Shown: positions 1-8,889, numbered from the stretch's first letter. The stretch is DNA of 64,000 bases from Rossellomorea marisflavi (GCF_001274775.1 NZ_LGUE01000005.1:230344-294343); one strand, 5' to 3'. A program made the numbers and translations. Notes: generated by a model not told the origin, from the sequence alone.

Positions 1-72
1 TTCCTATACTTGTTCGGCATTAAAGGGGCCTCTTTTAGTTTTGTCCCATCCTCATTGTGGATGAAAGATTGA
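1..72 (+). CDS. 3' end of an unidentified gene (partial)
   Basis: From the first base one frame stays open for 23 codons and ends at TGA (70-72). The residues are hydrophobic and aromatic (FLYLFGIKGASF...), as at the end of a membrane protein, and a T-run follows the stop. Too little remains to name a family; it could be a chance open frame. Confidence 0.4.
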   Translation, partial: FLYLFGIKGASFSFVPSSLWMKD

Positions 73-167
73 TTTTTTTTTCGAATGGTTTAATACTAAT
101 AAATAGAATGTGAAATAACAAAAAATACTACTTACGGGCAGTTAATAAACTCAAGAAAAGAGGAATT

Positions 168-779
168 ATGAATACTGATACCCTTCTACACTACTTGGAT
201 CTATACGGATATGCCATCATCTTTCTTTTCTTATTTCTGGGGATCGTCGGGATCCCTGCTCCGGAAGAATCGCTTCTTTTCTTGATCGGCGTACTGATCT
301 TCCAGCACAGTCTTTCTTTCGTGCCCGCTACGCTGGCGGCCTTCTTCGGTGCCTTCATCGGGATGCTCTCTGCGTATGTGGTGGGAAGATACATCGGGAG
401 TCCGTTCATACGGAAGTACGGGAAGTATGTGGGCATCACCGAGGAACGATGGGACAAGGTGCAGGAGAAATATATGAAGAATGTGCGGAGGACAATCCTC
501 CTAGGCTACTACATGCCGGGCATCCGGCAGATCAGCCCGTATTTTGCGGGGATCAACCGCATCGGATTCGGAAGCTTCTTCTTCTTGTCCCTGTTAGGGG
601 CGTTGATCTGGACGCTCCCGTTCATCCTCGCCGGTCTTTTTGTCGGCAGCAAGGTGGATATCAATCCTGCGTATGTTCCGTACCTCGGGCTTGTGTTCCT
701 GGCTATTTTCTTCCTGTTCGTCCTGATCAATTATGTGAAAAAGAAAAAAGCGAAACGAGTGAACAGCCCTCAGGAATGA
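168..779 (+). CDS. DedA family membrane protein
   Basis: A 203-residue integral membrane protein of the DedA/VTT family (SNARE-associated Golgi domain). Members are linked to undecaprenyl phosphate or phospholipid flipping and membrane homeostasis; the substrate of this one is not known. Hydrophobic segments lie near residues 15-40, 50-75, 135-160 and 165-190. The family signature is present in MPGIRQISPYFAG (glycine/arginine re-entrant loop) and in an acidic residue after an early glycine/proline stretch (GIPAPEESLLF). The tail is lysine-rich and probably cytoplasmic. The ATG follows AAGAGGAATT at good spacing. A second DedA gene lies 2.1 kb downstream; the two sequences are clearly different paralogues. 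Confidence 0.9.
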   Translation: MNTDTLLHYLDLYGYAIIFLFLFLGIVGIPAPEESLLFLIGVLIFQHSLSFVPATLAAFFGAFIGMLSAYVVGRYIGSPFIRKYGKYVGITEERWDKVQEKYMKNVRRTILLGYYMPGIRQISPYFAGINRIGFGSFFFLSLLGALIWTLPFILAGLFVGSKVDINPAYVPYLGLVFLAIFFLFVLINYVKKKKAKRVNSPQE

Positions 780-796
780 CAGGCTGTTTTCCTTTT
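762..796 (+). terminator. intrinsic terminator after first dedA
   Basis: AACAGCC and GGCTGTT form a 7-bp stem around a loop that includes the stop codon, followed by a T-rich tract (TTTTCCTTTTCC). The hairpin overlaps the end of the gene. Confidence 0.6.
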
Positions 797-914
797 CCTG
801 AAAATCTCCTTTTCTTTACATTAAAAATTGATGAAGAAGGGCGCATTTCGGATTTTTGATGGTAGATTAAAGATTGAAATCACATGTTGAGAGCTGACAG
901 GAGATGAAATCGAC

Positions 915-2087
915 ATGAAGAAAATTCTATTCTTACCGTTCTTGCAAATGCGCTCGGGGCATCATCAAGTGGCCGAGGCACTCATGGATTGCATCAAGGA
1001 AACACGGGCAGATATAGAAATGAAAAAGGTGGATCTGCTGAGCTATAGCAATCCACATATCGAAAAGCTGGTGACGAAAAGCTATCTGAACTGGATCCGC
1101 TATGCGCCAGCCACCTATAATCTTGCGTATAAAACCCTTTTTAATAAAGAAACAGAAAAAAGCCGATCATTCAAGGTCCGACACTACTTCTTTCTGAAGA
1201 AGATGAAGCAGCTCCTTCTGGAAGAAGAACCGGACTTGATCGTCTGCACCCATGGATTTCCTTCCTACCTTCTCAGCGAGCTGAAGAGGCAGGGGGAATG
1301 TGAGGCGCCGGTGATGAATGCCTACACGGATTTCTTCGTCAACAGCGTCTGGGGCCGGGAGGAAATCGAGTATCATCTGCTTCCCACGCCCGAATTGAAG
1401 CGCGAATACGGTAAACGCTATCGTATCGCAGAGCAGCGGATGATGGTGACGGGGATTCCTGTGCACCATCAGATCACAGCCACCACCGGATCCAGGCTAG
1501 CGGGTAGACGCCCGAAAATATTGATGGCCGGTGGGAATAGCGGACTTGGCTGCATGATGAAACAGCTTGAGGCCTTCAAAAAGAGTTCGCCGTTCGATCT
1601 CTACGTTCTCTGCGGGAACAATGATGCCCTCTATGAAGAGCTGCAATCATGGAACGCGGATCACATCAACCCTCTTCCGTATCTTTCCTCCAGGGAGGAG
1701 ATGAACGAGCTGTACGATGAGGTGGATGTGATCGTCACGAAGCCGGGGGGTGTCACGATCAGTGAAGCCCTGCATAAAAAGCTGCCGATATTCGTTCAAT
1801 CGGTCTTGCCTGGGCAAGAGGAGATCAATATGCGGTACTTGAGGGAAAAAGGCTTGGTGTTCAAACTCAATCAGGATCACTCCCTCGAACAAGAACTCCT
1901 TGGCATCTTGATGAACCGCGAGACCATGGATCAATGGAAGACATCCATCCATCTTTACCAAAACGGCATTGAATCCGAAGCACCGAGAAAGATTGCTGAG
2001 TTCATGAACAGCATCATCGAAGGGACAGCCCACATGCCTTCAAGCTTTGAAGAACGGGCAGGCGTGTACGGACTTGCAAGAGCCTGA
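915..2087 (+). CDS. MGDG-synthase/UgtP-type glycosyltransferase
   Basis: A 390-residue glycosyltransferase of the monogalactosyldiacylglycerol-synthase/GT28 type. The N-terminal half begins KKILFLPFLQMRSGHHQVA, the GxGHxxxA acceptor-side motif of diacylglycerol glycosyltransferases and MurG-like enzymes; the C-terminal half has the nucleotide-sugar region with VIVTKPGGVTISEAL near residues 275-290. Family members transfer glucose or galactose from a UDP-sugar to diacylglycerol at the inner membrane face. The acceptor here is not proven. The ATG follows AGGAGATGA. A polysaccharide deacetylase starts 39 bases downstream, so the two are probably cotranscribed, consistent with envelope lipid or glycan modification. 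Confidence 0.85.
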   Translation: MKKILFLPFLQMRSGHHQVAEALMDCIKETRADIEMKKVDLLSYSNPHIEKLVTKSYLNWIRYAPATYNLAYKTLFNKETEKSRSFKVRHYFFLKKMKQLLLEEEPDLIVCTHGFPSYLLSELKRQGECEAPVMNAYTDFFVNSVWGREEIEYHLLPTPELKREYGKRYRIAEQRMMVTGIPVHHQITATTGSRLAGRRPKILMAGGNSGLGCMMKQLEAFKKSSPFDLYVLCGNNDALYEELQSWNADHINPLPYLSSREEMNELYDEVDVIVTKPGGVTISEALHKKLPIFVQSVLPGQEEINMRYLREKGLVFKLNQDHSLEQELLGILMNRETMDQWKTSIHLYQNGIESEAPRKIAEFMNSIIEGTAHMPSSFEERAGVYGLARA

Positions 2088-2126
2088 TCAACGGAATAAA
2101 AATCAATATGAAATTGAGGGGACAAA

Positions 2127-2816
2127 ATGGTGTATATCATAGCAATCATCATCTTCCTCCTTGCCCTGTATACGGTGATTCCATACGGGTTGTCGCGTGG
2201 ACTGGGGTGGAAGGTGATGAAAAGGGCGGAGAGTCCGACGGACATTGCCTTCACCTTCGATGATGGACCTGATCCCACCTATACGCCGATACTGCTGGAT
2301 GTTCTGAAAGAGAACGGGGTGAAAGCCACATTCTTCGTGGTCGGAAACAAAGCCGAGAAGAATCCTGACATCATCAGGCGTATGCACCGGGAAGGCCATC
2401 TCCTCGGCATCCACAATTATGAGCACAAGTCCAATTGGCTCATGAGTCCGTGGAAGGTGAAGGAAGGAATCGAGAAAACGGCGGCGATCATCGAAGAGAT
2501 TACGGGTGAACGAACCGTCTACTACCGACCGCCGTGGGGAATCTTGAACCTGATCGATTTTATCAAGGATAGCCGTTACCGCATCATCCTCTGGTCGATT
2601 TCGGCAGAAGACTGGAAAGCGACTGGCGGAAGTGACAAGATCCGGCGTGCTTTGACTCGAATCAAAGGGGGAGACGTTGTCCTGCTCCATGATTGTGGAG
2701 ATACACCGGGAGCGGATATAGAGGCGCCGGCCATCACGATCGATGCGCTGAAGGATGTGCTTCCTGCAGTCAAGGCGAAAGGATACACATGCGTGCGCGT
2801 GGATGAGATGCAGTAG
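2127..2816 (+). CDS. polysaccharide deacetylase (NodB fold, CE4)
   Basis: A 229-residue protein with an N-terminal membrane helix (about residues 2-20) and a NodB-homology domain. Visible CE4 motifs in order: FTFDDGPD (catalytic and metal Asp), HNYEH (second metal motif), RPPWG and LLHDCG. Such enzymes deacetylate N-acetylated sugars in peptidoglycan or other surface glycans outside the membrane. The second motif is HNYEH rather than the usual H(S/T)xxH, so substrate preference may differ. Strong RBS (GAGGGGACAAAATG). Probably an operon with the upstream glycosyltransferase. Confidence 0.87.
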   Translation: MVYIIAIIIFLLALYTVIPYGLSRGLGWKVMKRAESPTDIAFTFDDGPDPTYTPILLDVLKENGVKATFFVVGNKAEKNPDIIRRMHREGHLLGIHNYEHKSNWLMSPWKVKEGIEKTAAIIEEITGERTVYYRPPWGILNLIDFIKDSRYRIILWSISAEDWKATGGSDKIRRALTRIKGGDVVLLHDCGDTPGADIEAPAITIDALKDVLPAVKAKGYTCVRVDEMQ

Positions 2817-2900
2817 ACTTGAATCAGATGGATTGGTGAAATGCCGGTCCTTCGTTTATCATGAATAGAGTAATAGGCCATCAGGATAGGAGCTAATAGA

Positions 2901-3539
2901 GTGAGTACTATCATCGATGTTTTTCTGCATCTTGATCAGCATATAGCAGGGTATATGAATGAATACGGCGTATGGATCTACGTCATCTTGTTTGCCATCA
3001 TTTTTTGTGAGACGGGGCTTGTAGTGTTGCCGTTCCTTCCGGGGGACTCCCTGCTTTTCGCTACAGGCGCCCTTGCAGCATCCGGGTCGATTCACCTGCT
3101 GCCGATCTTCCTGATCTTCTGTGTGGCGGCCATTGCCGGAGATACGCTGAACTACACCATTGGTCATTACTCCGGGAACAAGGTGGAGGCGCGGGAAAAA
3201 TTGTTTTTCGTGAAAAGGGAGTCGTTGGACAAGACCAATCGCTTCTTCGACAAGCACGGTTCGGCCACCATCATCCTGTCGCGATTCATTCCCATCATCC
3301 GGACGTTCGCACCATTCACGGCAGGGGTGGGGAAGATGCCCTACGCGAAATTCCTTTCTTATAATGTGATAGGGGGAATCCTTTGGGTGAGCATCGCATT
3401 GTTTGCCGGCTATTTCTTCGGGAACATCCCGGTGATCAAGGATAACTTCAGTGTCCTCGTACTGGGCATTGTCGCTGTTTCCCTCCTGCCCGTCGCATTT
3501 GCTTTCGTGAAGAACAAGTGGACGGCACTGAAGGGCTGA
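2901..3539 (+). CDS. DedA family membrane protein (second paralogue)
   Basis: A 212-residue DedA/VTT protein starting at GTG after AGGAGCTAATAGA. It carries the classical family features that the first paralogue shows less clearly: ETGLVVLPFLPGDSLLF near residues 36-52 and SRFIPIIRTFAPFTAGVG near residues 130-147, which form the two re-entrant hairpins. Hydrophobic helices surround both. This subgroup is tied to lipid-carrier (undecaprenyl phosphate) flipping and membrane potential in other bacteria. It lies tail to tail with bcrC, which makes undecaprenyl phosphate from the pyrophosphate, a suggestive functional neighbourhood. Confidence 0.92.
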   Translation: MSTIIDVFLHLDQHIAGYMNEYGVWIYVILFAIIFCETGLVVLPFLPGDSLLFATGALAASGSIHLLPIFLIFCVAAIAGDTLNYTIGHYSGNKVEAREKLFFVKRESLDKTNRFFDKHGSATIILSRFIPIIRTFAPFTAGVGKMPYAKFLSYNVIGGILWVSIALFAGYFFGNIPVIKDNFSVLVLGIVAVSLLPVAFAFVKNKWTALKG

Positions 3540-3546
3540 TACGATG

Positions 3547-3597
3547 AAAAAAGGAAAACATCGGTCGTATAAACGGACCGATGTTTTCCTTTTGTTA
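3547..3597. terminator. bidirectional terminator between dedA and bcrC
   Basis: A long perfect stem (AAAGGAAAACATCGGTC pairing with GGACCGATGTTTTCCTTT) around a short loop lies between the convergent genes, with T-runs on both strands. Confidence 0.85.
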
Positions 3598-4185
3598 TTT
3601 GAAATCGATGGTGCGCGCCGATTCCTTCGATTTGGGGACAAAGGGAATGCGGTTATAGATCCGGATGATCCCGTTTACGAGTGGATCAAGGATCGGATAC
3701 AGCTTGTAGATCACCAGGCTGACAATACCTGCGACAACGATGCTTCCTGCCACATCAAAGGGATAATGATTCCCTACATAGATGCGGGAGAATCCGGTCA
3801 AAAGGGCGAATGCGAGCATCACGGAACCGAGCTTGCGATTCACGTAAAGCACGGCAAAGGCCAGAGCGATCGCACCTGTCGTATGGTCACTCGGGAACGA
3901 TGCGTCTGCATCATGAGGAACAAGCAGATTCACATCATGGGAGACGAACGGTCTTGGTTCGAAATAAATGTGGGCAATGACGGCATTGAGGATCAAGGCG
4001 ACAATACCCGTGATCCCTGCATAGAGCACCGTTCGCTTCATGTCGTTCTTTCCGAAGAGCCACATCAGTACAAGGACGATGGCAAAAATGAACAGGGCAT
4101 TGTTCGTAACCCCTGCCATCAAACCATCCCAAAACGGATGATGCCCGGCATGTTGATTGATGGATTTAAAGAGTGAGTAATTCAA
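3595..4185 (-). CDS. bcrC: undecaprenyl-diphosphatase BcrC (PAP2 family)
   Basis: A 196-residue membrane phosphatase that converts undecaprenyl pyrophosphate to the monophosphate at the outer membrane face, recycling the lipid carrier for peptidoglycan and teichoic acid synthesis and conferring bacitracin resistance. The PAP2 signature is complete: YFEPRPF, ASFPSDHTTGA and GFSRIYVGNHYPFDV. Length and N-terminus (NYSLFKSIN) match Bacillus subtilis BcrC. The start chosen is TTG at 4185 because AAAGGAGATC sits seven bases upstream; an open frame extends further but without an RBS. In B. subtilis the gene is under extracytoplasmic-function sigma factors; I did not find a convincing ECF promoter here. 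Confidence 0.93.
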   Translation of the reverse strand: MNYSLFKSINQHAGHHPFWDGLMAGVTNNALFIFAIVLVLMWLFGKNDMKRTVLYAGITGIVALILNAVIAHIYFEPRPFVSHDVNLLVPHDADASFPSDHTTGAIALAFAVLYVNRKLGSVMLAFALLTGFSRIYVGNHYPFDVAGSIVVAGIVSLVIYKLYPILDPLVNGIIRIYNRIPFVPKSKESARTIDFK

Positions 4186-4512
4186 AATGATCTCCTTTAT
4201 AGATGATGATGTGTCGGAGCGCGTGTACATGCTCCCGACTTCTGAGGGGTACAGCCACTATATAAAAGAAACCTGAACGCCCGATGAAGAAAACATTAAT
4301 AAACAATTAAAATAGAGAGTATCATATTTTTCGATATGGTGAAAGGTATGGGTGATGGGAGGACGGGGCGATGCTGGGTTTACATGAAGGGTTCATTAAA
4401 AATCCATGAAAATGACTGCGTTCATCCTTTATCATGCTACAGTATAGGGTAGAAGGACCTGTTGATAACGAAACACGATATAGATTGTAAGAAAAGAAGG
4501 GATGAAGCCAGG

Positions 4513-5223
4513 GTGAAAACGCATGTACTTGTCGTCGAAGATGAAACGCAAATAGCCCGTGTCTTAAAAATGGAGCTTGAATATGAAGGCTACGAGGTGA
4601 CCGTGGAGCATGAAGGGAAGAAAGGACTGGAGCGGGCTCTGCAATCCGGGGTCCATCTGATCCTCTTGGACGTGATGCTCCCGGGCCTCAGCGGATTCGA
4701 AGTGCTGAGACGCATCCGCAAAGAGGACCGTGATACGCCGGTGATCCTGCTGACGGCACGGAACACCACGTTTGACAAGGTGTCGGGACTTGATCAGGGA
4801 GCGAACGATTATGTGACCAAGCCATTTGAAATCGAAGAGTTGCTCGCGCGGATCAGGGCGTGCCTGCGGAACCATTCCCCGGGTGAGGTGAAAGATGAGC
4901 GGCTCGTATCGGTGGAGGATCTGGTGGTCAATACGGAAACGCGGGAAGTATGCAGGGGGGGTTCATCCATTGCGTTAACTCCGAAAGAGTATGATTTCCT
5001 CGTCTACTTGATGGTGAATAAAAACAAAGTCGTGACCAGGGAAAACATCATCCTGAACGTATGGGGATATGAGTATGAAGGGGAAACGAACGTAATCGAT
5101 GTGTTCATCAGGCATCTAAGGGTCAAGGTCGATGAAGGATACCCAAAACAGCTGATCACCACCGTCAGAGGGGTCGGCTTCACCATGAAGGAGAACCCCG
5201 ATGAAGATCACAACCAAGATTAA
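4513..5223 (+). CDS. OmpR/PhoB-family response regulator
   Basis: A two-component response regulator of about 236 residues. The receiver domain begins HVLVVEDE (acidic pocket), has the phosphorylatable Asp at residue 53 in LLDVMLPG, the switch Thr in LLTARN and Lys in YVTKPF. The C-terminal winged helix contains LTPKEYDFLVYL and ends in TTVRGVGFTM, typical of OmpR/PhoB. GTG at 4513 is preferred; an in-frame TTG at 4462 would add 17 residues unlike the family. It overlaps the histidine kinase gene by 23 bases, so the two are translationally coupled. Overall resemblance is to the YkoG/ArlR group. Confidence 0.93.
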   Translation: MKTHVLVVEDETQIARVLKMELEYEGYEVTVEHEGKKGLERALQSGVHLILLDVMLPGLSGFEVLRRIRKEDRDTPVILLTARNTTFDKVSGLDQGANDYVTKPFEIEELLARIRACLRNHSPGEVKDERLVSVEDLVVNTETREVCRGGSSIALTPKEYDFLVYLMVNKNKVVTRENIILNVWGYEYEGETNVIDVFIRHLRVKVDEGYPKQLITTVRGVGFTMKENPDEDHNQD

Positions 5224-6550
5224 CCTGCTTACCACGGCCTGGATGCTGTGTATATTGGTTGTCATCAACTTTGTCGTGTACTTCCTGTTCGTTCAGAACA
5301 CCGTAACCATGGAAGAAGATGTTCAATTCCATAAAGCGAAGGAGATCATGAAGGAAGTCGGAGGGACGCCGACCACGAACGACCTTGATACGGCTCTGAA
5401 GAAGCATCTTACCGAGCATTCCTTCATCCGGATCATGGGGCCGGGCGATGAACTGATCCATCAGGTGACCAATGACAGCATGCTTTCCTCCAAGATCGAA
5501 GGGAAGTTTGCCGAGAACAAAGAAGCGAAAAATCATGTGATCAAGAACCAGCGTCATGAGGAGCAGGTGCTGGTCGTCCGGGTGCCCTTCGGAAATGGAG
5601 AGCAGAGCCTGGAGATCGTCGAGCGATTGGAAGGATTGGAGGCTCGTAAGGAAACCCTGAAGGGCATCCTCATTGCCTGTACGGTCCTCGCCGCCGTCTT
5701 TTCCCTTCTGGGGGGCAGGTGGCTTGCCAATACCATCATGCGGCCGATTTCCAATATGATCAAGACAATGGAAGAAATCGAAACGAGCGGGGTGCCGAAG
5801 ACCCTCTCCATTGAAAAACGGGAAAACGATGAGCTGCAAACGATGGCTCAAACGTTCAACCGCATGATCAGCAGGATCCAAGGGAACATGGCGAAGCAGG
5901 CCCAGTTCGTATCGGATGCATCCCATGAGCTGAAGACGCCCCTGACCGTCATCAAGAGCTATGCCAATCTGCTTCGGAGGCATGGGGTCGAAAACAAGGA
6001 AATCGCGGACGAAGCCATCCAGGCCATCCATTCGGAAGCAACGAGGATCCAGAAGATGACCGATACGTTCCTCGATCTGGCGGATCTTGAGAAGGAAAAC
6101 GTCCTCGAAATCAGCCAGATCGACCTCGTGGCCCTCTCAAGGAGCAGCATCAAGCAGCTTCAGGAGGTCTACCATCGCGAGATAAGCCTGCATACGGACG
6201 CTTCACGGGTGATCATTCCGGCGGATGAACTGAAGATCAAGCAGGTCATCATCATCCTCCTCGATAACGCCATGAAATACAGCAGTGATAAAATCGATGT
6301 TTATATCGAGAAGGTAGGCGATCTCGCCGTCCTCCGCGTCAAAGACTATGGGATCGGAATCCCCAAGGAAGAGATCACGAACATCTTTGAACGATTCTAC
6401 CGCGTCGACAAAGCAAGAAGCAGGGAAACCGGCGGTACCGGCCTCGGACTCCATATTGCCCGGAGCATCATGAAGCTCCACCTCGGAGAGATCAACATCC
6501 GGAGTGAGGAAGGGAAGGGGACCGAAGTGGAACTTGTGTTTGTAGGGTGA
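5201..6550 (+). CDS. sensor histidine kinase, HAMP type
   Basis: A 449-residue membrane kinase, partner of the preceding regulator. TM1 spans about residues 9-31, an extracytoplasmic sensor domain follows to about residue 150, TM2 is about 153-172, then HAMP (to about 230). The dimerisation helix has the phospho-accepting His242 in SDASHELKTPL. The ATPase has the N box (IILLDNAMKYS), G1 (KDYGIGIP), F box (FERFYR) and G2 (GGTGLGLHIA). Signal unknown. Domain order and size resemble YkoH/ArlS-like kinases. Confidence 0.93.
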   Translation: MKITTKINLLTTAWMLCILVVINFVVYFLFVQNTVTMEEDVQFHKAKEIMKEVGGTPTTNDLDTALKKHLTEHSFIRIMGPGDELIHQVTNDSMLSSKIEGKFAENKEAKNHVIKNQRHEEQVLVVRVPFGNGEQSLEIVERLEGLEARKETLKGILIACTVLAAVFSLLGGRWLANTIMRPISNMIKTMEEIETSGVPKTLSIEKRENDELQTMAQTFNRMISRIQGNMAKQAQFVSDASHELKTPLTVIKSYANLLRRHGVENKEIADEAIQAIHSEATRIQKMTDTFLDLADLEKENVLEISQIDLVALSRSSIKQLQEVYHREISLHTDASRVIIPADELKIKQVIIILLDNAMKYSSDKIDVYIEKVGDLAVLRVKDYGIGIPKEEITNIFERFYRVDKARSRETGGTGLGLHIARSIMKLHLGEINIRSEEGKGTEVELVFVG

Positions 6551-6617
6551 TAAAACAAAAAAGGGACCATTTCATGAAGAACACTCATATAGCTTCTTTA
6601 TGCCGCTTATGATTTCC

Positions 6618-6716
6618 GTGCAAGACTTCGCTTTTCGGGGGGGCCCGCGAGCCTCCTCGGCGGGCCTGCGGGCTCTCACATTCGCTACTCTTCCCGCAGA
6701 AGTCTTCGTCTTGCAC
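6618..6716. repeat. Bacillaceae-type interspersed GC-rich palindromic repeat
   Basis: A non-coding element bounded by GTGCAAGAC (6618) and its inverse GTCTTGCAC (6708-6716), with a very GC-rich interior carrying smaller inverted repeats (GCCCGCGAGCC, GGCGGGC, GGGCTC) and a TTCCCGCAGAAGTCTTCG stretch. The same style of sequence recurs between genes in many Bacillaceae chromosomes (from memory, not checked by search). It would fold into an extended RNA hairpin. Confidence 0.65.
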
Positions 6717-6765
6717 TCCAATCAACCGCTGGAAACAATTAAATCGTAATGATCATGAAACAACT

Positions 6766-6814
6766 AAAAACCCGAATTTATACGCCTGCTCAAAGGCAAT
6801 GAATTCGGGTTTTA
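6766..6814. terminator. terminator downstream of NDxxF lipoprotein gene
   Basis: AAAACCCGAATT and AATTCGGGTTTT form an 11-12 bp stem. It serves the minus-strand lipoprotein gene and could also stop transcripts from the kinase gene. Confidence 0.7.
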
Positions 6815-6849
6815 CTATGGCTAAAACACTTCTGTCACAGCCTCTTTCT

Positions 6850-7443
6850 TTATTGTTGGAATGCCCGTGTCTGAATGTCCTTTTCGCGCAGGAAGTCTTC
6901 AATTTTCTTCTGTTCCCGGCCGTTCACCGACCCACTTGATCCGAGGAGGGTTTCCAGGTCACTGACTTTCATCTCTCCCTTATCAAAGCGATCAAATGCT
7001 TTGTCCAAGGAACGTATATAGTCATTGTAATCGGTGATATATCGGCTTATGCGGTCCGCTCCTTTGGCATAATCAGCCGGGAGGGAGTTGGCTGTAATAA
7101 AGTCGCTGAAGTTCTGATCATTCTCTTCTATTAAGGAAAGGGTCTTATTTACTTTATCCATCTCTTCGCGAGTCGGCTCCTCCTCGGAATAGATGGTTTC
7201 CTGGAAAGCCTGCATGATTTCATCCAGATCCTCACTGCTATCCAGGTACAGGGTGATGGCGCTCTTTATTTCGTCTTCCGTAATGGACGCGCCCTTACGA
7301 TCAGACGTAAAGATGGGGTCTGGGACTTCCACCTCCGATAAGGTTGCGACCGGTTCACCCTCCAGGTCTTGATGGGGTTCAGCTTGCTGGCAACCACAGA
7401 GAACGAGTAGTGCTGCTATGGCAGTGGACAATGTCTTTTTCAC
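6850..7443 (-). CDS. NDxxF-motif lipoprotein
   Basis: A 197-residue predicted lipoprotein. The signal peptide ends in a lipobox at LLVLCGC (Cys18), so the mature protein should be lipid-anchored outside the membrane. The mature part is acidic, mostly helical, and contains NDQNF near residue 113, matching the NDxxF motif that defines a Bacillaceae lipoprotein family of unknown role. It starts at GTG after AAGGAGGAG. A sporulation or envelope role is possible but not shown. Confidence 0.8.
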   Translation of the reverse strand: MKKTLSTAIAALLVLCGCQQAEPHQDLEGEPVATLSEVEVPDPIFTSDRKGASITEDEIKSAITLYLDSSEDLDEIMQAFQETIYSEEEPTREEMDKVNKTLSLIEENDQNFSDFITANSLPADYAKGADRISRYITDYNDYIRSLDKAFDRFDKGEMKVSDLETLLGSSGSVNGREQKKIEDFLREKDIQTRAFQQ

Positions 7444-7579
7444 CTTATGTTTCTCCTCCTTTCAACATGGATACTGTACCGTGCATTATAACAATTAAAT
7501 CCATAAAAAGGAATATTTTAGTTATATAATGTAAGGAAATGCAACCTCATCCTGTTCCCTATCTGTTTGTGCCACTCCA

Positions 7580-7613
7580 TAAAAAATAGGACTCCCTTAA
7601 AAGGAAGTCCTAC
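7580..7613 (-). terminator. terminator after 4-TM protein gene
   Basis: On the minus strand TAGGACTTCC and GGGAGTCCTA form a stem around TTTTAA, followed by T6. It overlaps the stop codon of the gene ending at 7610. Confidence 0.75.
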
Positions 7614-8062
7614 TTCGCCATCACGCCATCTTGCCATTTCATATACCAGTAGATCAACACGCTCAAAATGGTCGTGATGCCATACACCCCAAGCGGATGA
7701 ATCCGGTGCAGTTCGTATATGCCTAAGTACTCGAACCACGGACTCACCAAAAATGCGAGAAACGCATCCACCACCAGATTCGTGATGAAGTACCGCCAAA
7801 AATGTCCGTACGTGAAATATAAGATCACGATCGTTCCAACAAGGAACAGTCCGTACACAAAAGAGGTGATATTCGTAAACAGAGGAATCGTCCTTGTCAC
7901 CTTCCACCAGTCTAAGGCATCGGCCATCTGGAACACCACGGTCAGGAGCAGTGCTCCGAACACACCTCCTGGGAAGAATCGTTTCACTTGATAAGAACGC
8001 AATGGGATCAGGATAAACCAGGGCAGGATGAGCATGGACCATAATAAGAGTAGCGTAAACAT
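7610..8062 (-). CDS. conserved hypothetical membrane protein
   Basis: A 150-residue protein that is almost entirely hydrophobic, with about four or five membrane segments (roughly residues 2-20, 30-50, 62-85, 90-108 and 122-145) and a short basic tail. Aromatic-rich loops (WKVTRTIPLF, GHFWRYF) resemble the small CBO0543-like membrane proteins common in Bacillaceae, but I cannot assign it firmly. The ATG follows AAGGAGAGTTT. No functional residue pattern was recognised. It stands alone with its own terminator. Confidence 0.75.
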   Translation of the reverse strand: MFTLLLLWSMLILPWFILIPLRSYQVKRFFPGGVFGALLLTVVFQMADALDWWKVTRTIPLFTNITSFVYGLFLVGTIVILYFTYGHFWRYFITNLVVDAFLAFLVSPWFEYLGIYELHRIHPLGVYGITTILSVLIYWYMKWQDGVMAK

Positions 8063-8114
8063 AAACTCTCCTTCGTTCCGTCATTTGCCCTTAGTATGTC
8101 CGTCCTATTCATTC

Positions 8115-8657
8115 TTACTCAGGTTTCCAATCGGATCGCAGGATCGCGTAAAGCTTCATGTCCACGTACCTTCCCTTTGATTTCTCGCCATCACGTAAGG
8201 TTCCTTCGAAGAGATATCCGTTCTTCTCCAAGACGGCGGCAGAGGCATCGTTGCCCTTTTCTACTTTTGCTTCGATCCGGTTCATACCGAGTACCTCAAA
8301 AGCGTGACGGGTGAGGAGCTCGACCGCTTCGGTACCGATTCCGTTCCCCCAGTGGGAAGGGAGGAGGTCATAGCCGATTTCCGTAATCAAGTTGTCACGG
8401 TCAAAGTGATTGTATCCGCATGACCCGATGAGTTTACCTGAGTCCCGATCAAAGATCGAAAAACGCAAGGCCTTGTTCTCGGCGGCAAGCTCTGTCAGCA
8501 GGGTGATCATATCCCTTGCCTGCTGTTCATCTGTGAACCGGTCGATGTTCATGAATCGCGTCACATCGGGATGTGACCATAGCGTAAAGAGTGCAGGGGC
8601 ATCGTCCAGTGTCAGTTCATGTAATTCCAGTCGTTTGGTTTGTAATGTCATTATCAA
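8115..8657 (-). CDS. GNAT N-acetyltransferase, RimJ/RimL type
   Basis: A 180-residue acetyl-CoA-dependent acetyltransferase. It begins LQTKRLELHELTLDDAPALF, the usual start of the RimJ/RimL group; the acetyl-CoA loop is at HWGNGIGTEAV (R/Q-x-x-G-x-G/A variant) near residues 117-127, and NRIEAKVEKGNDASAAVLEKNGY is the C-terminal substrate/CoA region. Substrate unknown: protein N-termini, aminoglycoside-like compounds or metabolites are all possible. Monocistronic, directed away from rpoN. Confidence 0.88.
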   Translation of the reverse strand: MIMTLQTKRLELHELTLDDAPALFTLWSHPDVTRFMNIDRFTDEQQARDMITLLTELAAENKALRFSIFDRDSGKLIGSCGYNHFDRDNLITEIGYDLLPSHWGNGIGTEAVELLTRHAFEVLGMNRIEAKVEKGNDASAAVLEKNGYLFEGTLRDGEKSKGRYVDMKLYAILRSDWKPE

Positions 8658-8837
8658 TAGATCCCTCCGTTTTTATAAAATGAGTGCATCATGGAGTCTT
8701 CCTATTGATCTCTGTGCATCATTCAGTCCCTTCGATAAGTAGATATTTCCATTTTAGAACCATTGTGGTGAGAATACAAGGAATGTTGCGAAGAATGCCT
8801 TCATAGCAATAGGTAAAGCGATTCCAGTAGATTCCCG

Positions 8838-8866
8838 TTAACGAATAAGGAGTTTTCATGTAAAAT
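8838..8866 (+). promoter_or_regulatory. sigma-A promoter for rpoN
   Basis: TTAACG (8838-8843), a 17-base spacer ending in TG, and TAAAAT (8861-8866), 23 bases before the rpoN start. Confidence 0.6.
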
Positions 8867-8889
8867 GGAAAAGTGGGAGGGTACATATC

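Noticed and set aside
2859-3641. A 260-codon minus-strand frame over the second dedA
   Set aside because: Antisense shadow of a recognised DedA gene; crosses a terminator and has no RBS.
3544-4176. A 210-codon open frame on the plus strand across bcrC
   Set aside because: It is the antisense shadow of bcrC, begins inside a terminator hairpin and its peptide is hydrophilic with no family features, while bcrC shows all PAP2 motifs.
4240-4461. Possible ECF-sigma promoter for bcrC or promoter for the response regulator
   Set aside because: No box pair with acceptable consensus and spacing was found on either strand.
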